Origin: Cyclobacteriaceae bacterium
GTDB taxonomy: Bacteria; Bacteroidota; Bacteroidia; Cytophagales; Cyclobacteriaceae
Direction: 5' to 3'
DNA length: 64,000 nucleotides
NCBI GenBank assembly: GCA_016786585.1
Contig: JAEUUI010000030.1
Location: forward strand, 124,001-188,000
Below the pieces are notes generated by a model, which saw nothing but the letters and a program-made list of their open reading frames with translations, had not been told where the DNA came from and searched no databases. This document shows positions 57,704 to 64,000 of this stretch, in pieces (the stretch's first letter is position 1; each line of letters opens with the position of its first letter). The position numbers and the translations under genes were made by a program.

Positions 57704-58636
57704 CTAGGGTTTCGCAACGTTCTGAATGGGCACTTTCTTCTCAATCTCGATTGTTTCCACCCGCACTGCGTTGGTGTAGGGTTCGATGCCACTACCAATT
57801 TCCTTGGTGTACACATATGTAAGCTCGGCACCAAACAGGAAAATGAGTGCTGAATAATACACCCACACGAGGATGATTACCAGCGAACCAGCCGCCCCGT
57901 AAGCAGAATTCAGCGAACTGCTGCCAAGATACAACCCAATCAAAAATTTCCCGCTTGTAAAAAGTGCTGTGGTCACAAACGAACCCACCCATACATCGCG
58001 CCAGCGGATTTTGGCATCGGGGAGCATTTTGAACATCAATCCAAATAAAAGCGCAATGAACAACAACGACATTACCACGTTGAGGCTCGTAACAAGCACC
58101 AGGGTAATCCCGCCCAAATTATCGGACAGCCGTTCTTGAAACATCACCAGCAGCGTATCAATCACCAGCGACACCATCAGCACGAAACCCATACTGATCA
58201 CCATTGCCAGTGAAAGCAGGCGATTGACCAGAAATTTAATAAACCCACGTTTGGGTTTCGGTTTGATTTTCCAGATTTGATTTATACTGATCTGCAGGGA
58301 AAGAAACACAGATGTGGCGCTGACCACGAGCGTGACAATGCCGACCACGCGCGCAAACCAGGTGTCGGTATGCCGCGCCGCATTGAGCAGAATATTTTCA
58401 ATTTCCATCGCACTACCCAACCCGATTAGTGAACCGACTTGCGAGATGAGTTCGCGTTGCACATCCGCACGCTCAAAAAGCGTTGAACCAAGCGAGAGGG
58501 AAATGAGCAGAATAGCCGGCAACGAAAAGATCGTATAAAAGGCAATGGAAGACGCATGTGTAAACGATGGTCCTTCAACAAAGTTCACTACGCTTTGCTT
58601 GAGAACGCCCCAGGATGATTTTGCAAATTTTTTCAT
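57704..58636 (-). CDS. YihY/BrkB family membrane protein
   Basis: The protein of about 310 residues has six transmembrane helices and the family N-terminus SFTHASSIAFYTIFSLPAIL, and GAAGSLVIILVWVYYSALIF near the C-terminus. YihY (formerly called RNase BN) is a membrane protein of unclear function, possibly a transporter. I chose the ATG at 58636; one at 58666 would add ten residues. A weak sigma-54-like GGGCTTAATCTTTGGA is present 41 bases upstream. Confidence 0.87.
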   Translation of the reverse strand: MKKFAKSSWGVLKQSVVNFVEGPSFTHASSIAFYTIFSLPAILLISLSLGSTLFERADVQRELISQVGSLIGLGSAMEIENILLNAARHTDTWFARVVGIVTLVVSATSVFLSLQISINQIWKIKPKPKRGFIKFLVNRLLSLAMVISMGFVLMVSLVIDTLLVMFQERLSDNLGGITLVLVTSLNVVMSLLFIALLFGLMFKMLPDAKIRWRDVWVGSFVTTALFTSGKFLIGLYLGSSSLNSAYGAAGSLVIILVWVYYSALIFLFGAELTYVYTKEIGSGIEPYTNAVRVETIEIEKKVPIQNVAKP

Positions 58637-58661
58637 GCAGGTTGTTATGACGCACCCAGCA

Positions 58662-58677
58662 TCCAAAGATTAAGCCC
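58662..58677 (-). promoter_or_regulatory. Weak sigma-54-like element before the YihY/BrkB gene
   Basis: On the minus strand GGGCTTAATCTTTGGA, with TTG at -12 but a poor -24 (GGGCTTA), 41 bases before the ATG at 58636. It is listed because of the constant distance. Confidence 0.25.
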
Positions 58678-58737
58678 TTTAAAAAGTTACCATAGTGATT
58701 TTTTTTAGCACTTCTGTAGAGGGGCAGGCCTGCTGAT

Positions 58738-58755
58738 TGTGGAAAAGTATCCACA
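58738..58755. promoter_or_regulatory. Inverted repeat TGTGGA-N6-TCCACA, candidate activator site
   Basis: Perfect 6-bp arms (58738-58743 and 58750-58755), centred about 57 bases upstream of the -24 element of the AI-2E transporter promoter. Its sequence GTGGAAAAGTATCCAC aligns with GGGGAATATTATTCCC at 41633. Confidence 0.4.
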
Positions 58756-58803
58756 CTTTTTAAGAAACAAGCTGTTTATGGGGCTGTTTTAGCGGTTTAC
58801 GGT

Positions 58804-58819
58804 TGGGCACATTATTGAA
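58804..58819 (+). promoter_or_regulatory. Sigma-54-like promoter for the AI-2E transporter operon
   Basis: TGGGCACATTATTGAA, with TTG-A at -12, 42 bases before the ATG at 58846. Confidence 0.5.
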
Positions 58820-58845
58820 GTAGCCGGGAAAGACAACAACCCCGT

Positions 58846-59934
58846 ATGGAAGCCACAAAACATCCCTTTTATCAACGCCTTAGTCTGAATTTAATTTCAA
58901 TAGCATTACTTGTTGCTGCTATATATCTCGGTAAAGATGTAGTGCTCCCGGTATTATTCTCCATCCTGCTGGCCACACTCCTGCTACCGGTATATAAATT
59001 CCTGTTGCGAAAAAAGTTTCCGCGCCCGCTTGCCATCATTCTTCCATTAACCATTTCGCTGGTGCTGGTCTTCATGGTTGTGTTTCTGCTTTCGAAGCAA
59101 ATCGTAAAGTTCTTTGATGATCTCCCGACATTAACCGAGCGCGTAGACGAGTTGAAAGTCTCAGCTGAGCGTTGGATTGATGATCAGACCAACGTTACCG
59201 TGCGTGAACAGGAGAAATATCTCGATCAAACCGTTAAGAATCTGAAAAACAATGCGCCTAAAATGGTTGGTGCAACCTTCGGCACGTTAACCGATATCCT
59301 GACGTACGTGGTACTGATCCCCATTTATACATTTCTCATCCTCTATTATAAAGACACGATAAAAGTATTCCTGATGAACGCCTTCCGCAATGGAAGTGAA
59401 AAACGAGTCGGAGAAATACTCAATGAATCAACAAGTGTGGCCCAGCATTATGTTGTTGGCTTGTCTATTGAAACAGGAATCGTCTTTGCCCTGAACGTTG
59501 CAGGCTTTCTGATCCTGGGCATTAAGTATGCGGTATTTTTAGCGTTGCTGGCTGCATTGCTTAACCTCATCCCCTATGTGGGTATTCTTTCCGCCAATAT
59601 CATTTGTATGTTTATAACATTGGTGAGTTCTGATACACCAACCGATGTTATCTGGGTCGGTGTGATTCTTGCAGTCGTTCAATTCTTCGATAACAATTTT
59701 GGAATGCCGATGATTGTCGGAAACCGGGTCAAGATCAACGCGCTCGTGACCATTCTCGGAATTTTAATCGGGGGCGCAATCTGCGGCATACCGGGAATGT
59801 TTTTAGCGATACCCGCGCTGGCAGTGATGAAGGTGATTTGCGAGCGGGTACCTGATCTGAAAGCGTGGGCCATCTTGTTATCAGATGAAGAGAATGATTT
59901 CAAACGTAAACGAATAACTAAAAAAGCCAATTAA
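58846..59934 (+). CDS. AI-2E family transporter (TqsA/PerM-like)
   Basis: The 362-residue protein has about eight transmembrane helices, a soluble coiled insertion (LTERVDELKVSAERWIDDQT), VVLIPIYTFLILYYKD, and the family signature LNLIPYVGILSANIICMF followed later by IPGMFLAIPALAVMKV. The family is named for AI-2 export in E. coli, but most members have unknown substrates. It heads a unit continuing through ytxH, the holin-like gene and possibly tamB. Confidence 0.9.
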   Translation: MEATKHPFYQRLSLNLISIALLVAAIYLGKDVVLPVLFSILLATLLLPVYKFLLRKKFPRPLAIILPLTISLVLVFMVVFLLSKQIVKFFDDLPTLTERVDELKVSAERWIDDQTNVTVREQEKYLDQTVKNLKNNAPKMVGATFGTLTDILTYVVLIPIYTFLILYYKDTIKVFLMNAFRNGSEKRVGEILNESTSVAQHYVVGLSIETGIVFALNVAGFLILGIKYAVFLALLAALLNLIPYVGILSANIICMFITLVSSDTPTDVIWVGVILAVVQFFDNNFGMPMIVGNRVKINALVTILGILIGGAICGIPGMFLAIPALAVMKVICERVPDLKAWAILLSDEENDFKRKRITKKAN

Positions 59935-59941
59935 TATATCT

Positions 59942-60187
59942 ATGAAAACGTCAGCAAAATTTATCATCGGTTTAACCATCGCAGCCGCTGCAGGTGCAGC
60001 AATCGGAATGTTATTAGCTCCTGAGAAAGGAAAAGACTTGCAAAAGAAACTGAAAGATGAAGCGGAAGACTTGTTGAGCCAGTTCGGATCCCTTGTTCAG
60101 GCTGGCAAGCGTGCAGCTTCAAAAATGACAGACACGGCAGTCGAAGAAATTGATCGCGCAAGCACGGAAATCAAAAAACAATTCTAA
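59942..60187 (+). CDS. YtxH-like membrane-anchored protein, second copy
   Basis: The 81-residue protein has a Gly/Ala-rich N-terminal helix (IIGLTIAAAAGAAIGMLLAP) and a charged helical tail, the YtxH form, like the gene at 45114. It lies 7 bases after the AI-2E transporter and overlaps the next gene by one base. Confidence 0.88.
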   Translation: MKTSAKFIIGLTIAAAAGAAIGMLLAPEKGKDLQKKLKDEAEDLLSQFGSLVQAGKRAASKMTDTAVEEIDRASTEIKKQF

Positions 60188-60537
60188 TGGAAGAGGAAAA
60201 AAAATCCGGTGAAAAGATTCTCGACATCGCGGGCGATATGGTCGAAAACTACCGCAACCTGATTACGATCAAGGTTATTGAACACTCGTCACGGGCTGGT
60301 GCAGCCAGCATCCTGGGCGTGGTTCTGCTGGTGGTGGCTGTATTCGGGCTCCTGTTTGCGGGAATCGGTTGTGCGTGGTGGCTGGGCGAATCGCTTGGCA
60401 ACATGAAGGCCGGATTTTTTATTGTAGGCGGCTTTTATGTCCTAATCCTGGTTGTGCTAATGCTGCTTTCCAAAAAAACATTGTTACCAACAATTCGCGA
60501 TTTGATAATCAAAAAGATCTATGAAGAAGATCAGTAA
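60187..60537 (+). CDS. Phage-holin-family-like membrane protein (DUF1469)
   Basis: The 116-residue protein has a soluble N-terminus and two membrane helices (AASILGVVLLVVAVFGLLFA and AGFFIVGGFYVLILVVLMLL), the DUF1469/actinobacterial holin-like family. In stress clusters such proteins are not lysis genes; the role is unknown. It overlaps both neighbours. Confidence 0.8.
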   Translation: MEEEKKSGEKILDIAGDMVENYRNLITIKVIEHSSRAGAASILGVVLLVVAVFGLLFAGIGCAWWLGESLGNMKAGFFIVGGFYVLILVVLMLLSKKTLLPTIRDLIIKKIYEEDQ

Positions 60538-60844
60538 CTATCGTGAGCTGGTAGCGGAACGCCTCCGGCTCGAACAGGAACTTGCCGTACAGAAAGCAGA
60601 AATCAATGGTGAAGTCCAGGAAATAAAAAACCGGCTGAAACCTGTATCCGGGTTGCTGTCGTTTTTTAACACCGACAAGAAATCGTCCCTGAAGTCAACT
60701 GCCATGCAAGTGGGCGCAAACATCGGCATCGATGTACTGTTGCGCAACACGCTGCTTGGTAAAGCCAGCTGGCTTACCCGATTGATTGTTCCATTCATCG
60801 CCAAAAAATTATCTTCGAAAGTGATCGAAAATACGGTCGACTAA
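60521..60844 (+). CDS. Small conserved hypothetical in the ytxH/holin-like operon
   Basis: The 107-residue protein has an N-terminal coiled coil (AERLRLEQELAVQKAEINGE) and a Gly/hydrophobic segment (MQVGANIGIDVLLRNTLLG), possibly membrane-associated; YqjK-like organisation in position and size. It overlaps the holin-like gene by 17 bases. Confidence 0.6.
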   Translation: MKKISNYRELVAERLRLEQELAVQKAEINGEVQEIKNRLKPVSGLLSFFNTDKKSSLKSTAMQVGANIGIDVLLRNTLLGKASWLTRLIVPFIAKKLSSKVIENTVD

Positions 60845-60907
60845 ACAACACGTGACCAGGCGGCAGTGGCAAGTAATAATAAAATCAGGTGGATCTTCAT
60901 AAAAATC

Positions 60908-63900
60908 ATGAAGGTGTTGGGATGGATTACCCTATCCATCCTTACGCTTTTTATCCTTACGATTTTTTTAATCCGGCTTCCCGGCATTCAGCAAAAAATC
61001 ACAAACCGCGCCGTAGCATTCCTGAAAGACAAAATCGGAACCGAAGTCCGGCTCAAGCGGGCATTCGTAGCTTTCCCCAAGCAAGTTGTACTCGAGGGAT
61101 TTTATGTAGAGGATCAACAACGTGATACATTGGTGTACGCGGGTGAGTTGGTGGTTGATGCCGACTTGTGGGCGCTTACAAAAAATACGGTCTCTGTCAG
61201 TAAAATTAGTCTTACCGACTTTTCCGGAACGATTAAACGAAAGGCGAACGACTCCGCGTTTAACTTCTCTTATATAATAGACGCTTTTGCGTCAGACTCT
61301 ACGGAAACGCAACAACCCGCAGACACAACCAGCAAGCCGTGGACATTCAAGGTTGGCGATATTGCGCTTAATAACGTAGCATTGGTTTATGACGACCGAT
61401 ACAGCGGAAGTTTTGTTAAAGCAAAAATCGGAGCGCTAACACTTCCTGTAACAGAATTTGATCCGGCTGCAGCTATTTACAAGGTGGGTGAAGTACAAGC
61501 AAAAAATATTACTGCGGTGGTTGAGCAAAATGGAAAATCCTCAGCTCAACAATCCGAAGCTGCCGATTCAACGTCATCCCTGCCTGTTCTGGGACTTGAA
61601 GAACTGGATTTGAAAAATGTTAATGTTCGCTATGCTGACCTTACGTTAAAAACGTACCTGACGGTTGATCTGAAAGAAGTCTATCTCGACATGAATTCGA
61701 TGGATTTGGCCGCGCGTAAAATTGACATCGATAACATCGAATTAAAACACTCCTTTATTACCTATAATTTCTATCAGCCGGAATCACGGGTAACAGCGCA
61801 ACCGGTTCCCGCCGAGCCCTTCACCGGATTAAACATTCCGTGGGATGTTCGCGTTCGCGATGTAAACCTGGAAGACAACTCCATTCAATATTACAACAGT
61901 GCGGTGCCGGTTGAGAAAGGTGCACTGGATTTTAATCATTTGTGGATTTTTGGACTACAATGCCAGGTGAACAATATTGCCGTAAACGGCAATACACTTG
62001 CAGCGGATATTGAAAATCTTTCTTTCCAGGAGAAAAGTGATTTCTCGCTTCAACAACTCATCGCTGATTTTAAACTGACTGAAAAAACACTCGCAATCGA
62101 TAAATTTCTGATTCAATCAGGATCATCACGAATTGAACTGGAAGGTGACGCAACGTTCACTTCCCTAACCGATTATAAAACTGCACGCGTTAACCTGAAC
62201 ATTCCCGAATCGGTTATCGCGACTAAAGACATTTTATCATTTGCCCCTCACCTGCTTGACAGCATTCCTGTTACGCTGCCAAGAGAAACCCGGATCACAC
62301 TTGCATCGAACGTTCACGGAACGGTTAACGACCTTACGATTGAAAAGCTTTCAGTAAAAACACTCGCCAGCACTTCGCTGGCGCTAACCGGAAATGTTAA
62401 AAACGTAACCGATGCGGATAACATGAAGCTGCGTATGCAGCTCAAAAAATTCTTCACCACCACCAAAGACTTGCGCAGTGTACTTCGTGATTCTCTGTTA
62501 CCCGAATCGGTTCAGCTTCCTGATTCAATAAGCCTCGCGGGTAGTTACACTGGTCTCCTCAAGGCTCCTGCTGTCGATCTGCAGCTTACCACCAGCTCGG
62601 GAAATGCATCGGCACATGGAAAATTTGATTTTCGTTCCACACCTTCCTACAATGTAACGGTTGAGACAAAACAACTTAGCTTGGGGAGAATTTTAAAACA
62701 ACCGGAAACTCTGGGAATGCTCGACATGAAAGCCACAGCAAAAGGTACGGGCATTGAAGTAAATGATATCCGCGCAAATGTTGATATTCTTGTTTCGCGT
62801 TTTCAATATAGTAAATATGACTACCGCGATTTCAAGATAAAAGGTTCGCTGAACAAGTATTTGTTTTCAGGGGAAGCAGCGCTTCACGATGAAAACCTTG
62901 ACTTCACGGTTACCGGTGACCTGGATTACACCGGGAACGTTCCCACCTACAAGCTAACCGTTAATCTAGTTAATGCAGACTTTCAAAAATTAAATTTGTC
63001 TGAGCGGCCCTTGAAAGCGCGCGGTGGAGTGAAGGTTGATCTCGCTACAGCTGACTTTCGTGCAATCAACGGTGATCTGGCAATCTATAAGGTCGGCATC
63101 TATAATGGTGAATCACTTTACATGGTCGACTCGCTGTTGTTTGCCAGCATCGATCAGGATGGAAAAAGCAGTATGACCATCCGGTCTGAAATCCTCTCCG
63201 GAAAATTTGAAGGAACATTCAACATATTTACCATCGGCACGGTGATAAAACAGCATGTTAACCGGTACTTCTCGCTTCACGACGAATCGGTTAAAGAATT
63301 TACCTCTCCGCAAAATTTCAAATTCGATCTGACGATTCGCGATACTGATCTGATCACTGAAATTCTGGTACCCGAATTGGAACCCTTTGTTCCCGGGGTG
63401 ATCAAGGGAGAATTCGACAGCGAGGAGAACCGGCTTGACCTTGAAATCGCGCTGTCAAAAATAACGTATGCAACAACTTCGTTCGACTCGGTTTCTGTTG
63501 ATGTTGAATCGGATGATGAGGAACTTTCTTACCGTGTGCGGCTAAAAAATATTCTGCTGGATACGTTAACCATCGATGCCATGCAGCTTACCGGTAAGGT
63601 TGAAAATGATTCCATATACAGTGCGCTTCAGATTCTGAACTCAAAAAATGAAAACAAGTATGTGCTGGGCGGAGTTTTCAGAAGCCAGGAAAATAACTTC
63701 CGGTTCAGGTTTTTGAAAGATCAGGTGATGCTGAACTATAGCGAGTGGTCGGTCCCTGACGACAATTACCTTGAGTTTAGCAAGCGGGGGTTGGTTGCTC
63801 ATAACTTTACCATTTCAAAAGATCCCGAGCGCATCGGACTTGTAACAACTGTTAAGGATTCCACGATCGCGCTTGAGTTTCAACACGTGCAACTCTCGAA

Positions 63901-64000
63901 TCTCACGCGTATTGTGCGGGGTGTGATGCCAGCCAGCGGGCTGCTTGACGGAAACCTGAAGTTTACATCCTCATCAAGCGGAAAGTTTTCGTCTGAACTG
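60908..64000 (+). CDS. TamB/AsmA-like translocation and assembly protein (cut by the window edge)
   Basis: The frame is open from the ATG at 60908 to the last base (1031 codons), and the gene continues beyond the window. The N-terminus has one transmembrane helix (LGWITLSILTLFILTIFLIR) followed by LPGIQQKITNRAVAFLKDKI and long repeated beta-strand segments, the beginning of a large TamB-like protein that bridges the inner and outer membranes for lipid transport or outer-membrane protein assembly. A GTG at 60866 could add 14 residues. The DUF490 C-terminal domain is not in view. Confidence 0.85.
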   Translation, partial: MKVLGWITLSILTLFILTIFLIRLPGIQQKITNRAVAFLKDKIGTEVRLKRAFVAFPKQVVLEGFYVEDQQRDTLVYAGELVVDADLWALTKNTVSVSKISLTDFSGTIKRKANDSAFNFSYIIDAFASDSTETQQPADTTSKPWTFKVGDIALNNVALVYDDRYSGSFVKAKIGALTLPVTEFDPAAAIYKVGEVQAKNITAVVEQNGKSSAQQSEAADSTSSLPVLGLEELDLKNVNVRYADLTLKTYLTVDLKEVYLDMNSMDLAARKIDIDNIELKHSFITYNFYQPESRVTAQPVPAEPFTGLNIPWDVRVRDVNLEDNSIQYYNSAVPVEKGALDFNHLWIFGLQCQVNNIAVNGNTLAADIENLSFQEKSDFSLQQLIADFKLTEKTLAIDKFLIQSGSSRIELEGDATFTSLTDYKTARVNLNIPESVIATKDILSFAPHLLDSIPVTLPRETRITLASNVHGTVNDLTIEKLSVKTLASTSLALTGNVKNVTDADNMKLRMQLKKFFTTTKDLRSVLRDSLLPESVQLPDSISLAGSYTGLLKAPAVDLQLTTSSGNASAHGKFDFRSTPSYNVTVETKQLSLGRILKQPETLGMLDMKATAKGTGIEVNDIRANVDILVSRFQYSKYDYRDFKIKGSLNKYLFSGEAALHDENLDFTVTGDLDYTGNVPTYKLTVNLVNADFQKLNLSERPLKARGGVKVDLATADFRAINGDLAIYKVGIYNGESLYMVDSLLFASIDQDGKSSMTIRSEILSGKFEGTFNIFTIGTVIKQHVNRYFSLHDESVKEFTSPQNFKFDLTIRDTDLITEILVPELEPFVPGVIKGEFDSEENRLDLEIALSKITYATTSFDSVSVDVESDDEELSYRVRLKNILLDTLTIDAMQLTGKVENDSIYSALQILNSKNENKYVLGGVFRSQENNFRFRFLKDQVMLNYSEWSVPDDNYLEFSKRGLVAHNFTISKDPERIGLVTTVKDSTIALEFQHVQLSNLTRIVRGVMPASGLLDGNLKFTSSSSGKFSSEL

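Noticed and set aside
60187-60537. Holin-like gene as evidence for a prophage
   Set aside because: No phage structural, lysis or integrase genes are near; the DUF1469 family commonly occurs beside YtxH in stress operons.

Overview
The window comes from a Bacteroidota chromosome, most likely Cytophagales (Chryseolinea/Ohtaekwangia-like). The evidence is a fused LpxC-FabZ enzyme, a PorX-type regulator (response regulator plus PglZ domain), a type IX secretion C-terminal sorting domain, many Bacteroidota lipoprotein and DUF families, and a perfect Bacteroidota housekeeping promoter (TTTG-N19-TAAATTTG) in front of lpxC-fabZ. Genus is an inference. I saw no tRNA, rRNA, CRISPR array, transposase or prophage. 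Coding density is high and most intergenic gaps are under 200 bases.

1-13 kb is mainly core envelope biology. It holds the 5' end of alanine dehydrogenase, tsaE and porX on the minus strand, then an HD phosphohydrolase, lpxD, lpxC-fabZ, lpxA and an ABC ATPase on the plus strand (lipid A and fatty acid synthesis). A small lipoprotein follows, then a two-gene surface operon: a repeat-rich tail-fibre-like protein and a T9SS-secreted beta-propeller-like protein. mutS2 follows.

13-38 kb carries a DUF4296 lipoprotein, a shortened Bat-type operon (DUF58, membrane protein, VWA), LysE, GH3, YggS, DUF423, DUF1573, two Nudix proteins, DUF3822, coaD, a 2059-residue alpha-2-macroglobulin-like lipoprotein with a CVEQ thioester motif, pyrE, a GH2 glycosidase, TerC, the MlaE/F/D-like lipid transport operon, a membrane metal-dependent hydrolase and a phospholipase-D/cardiolipin-synthase protein.

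39-61 kb is the most interesting part: a dense cassette of small envelope- and stress-type proteins. It includes DUF892/YciE, CsbD, two YtxH proteins, DUF2267, DUF1328, a YXWGXW protein, two DUF2383 paralogues, DUF4142, an lmo0937-like peptide, an OmpA lipoprotein with a glycine zipper, a topoisomerase IB operon, BrkB/YihY, an AI-2E family transporter and a holin-like protein. Interleaved are a CHASE3 sensor kinase, a response-regulator/PAS/histidine-kinase hybrid, a lone receiver protein and an NtrC-type sigma-54 activator. Reading the upstream regions, I find sigma-54-like -24/-12 elements (YGG, then TT at a fixed spacing) at a nearly constant 38-46 bases before the start codons of most transcription units here, including the sensor kinase and, less perfectly, the activator operon. 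Several have GGGGAA/TTCC-type inverted repeats about 50-60 bases further upstream, and one repeat lies exactly midway between two divergent promoters. I propose that this segment is a locally encoded, autoregulated sigma-54 envelope-stress regulon. The sequence supports this as a pattern only; transcript ends and binding have not been shown.

The window ends inside a TamB/AsmA-like translocation protein that starts at 60908 and runs off the right edge.
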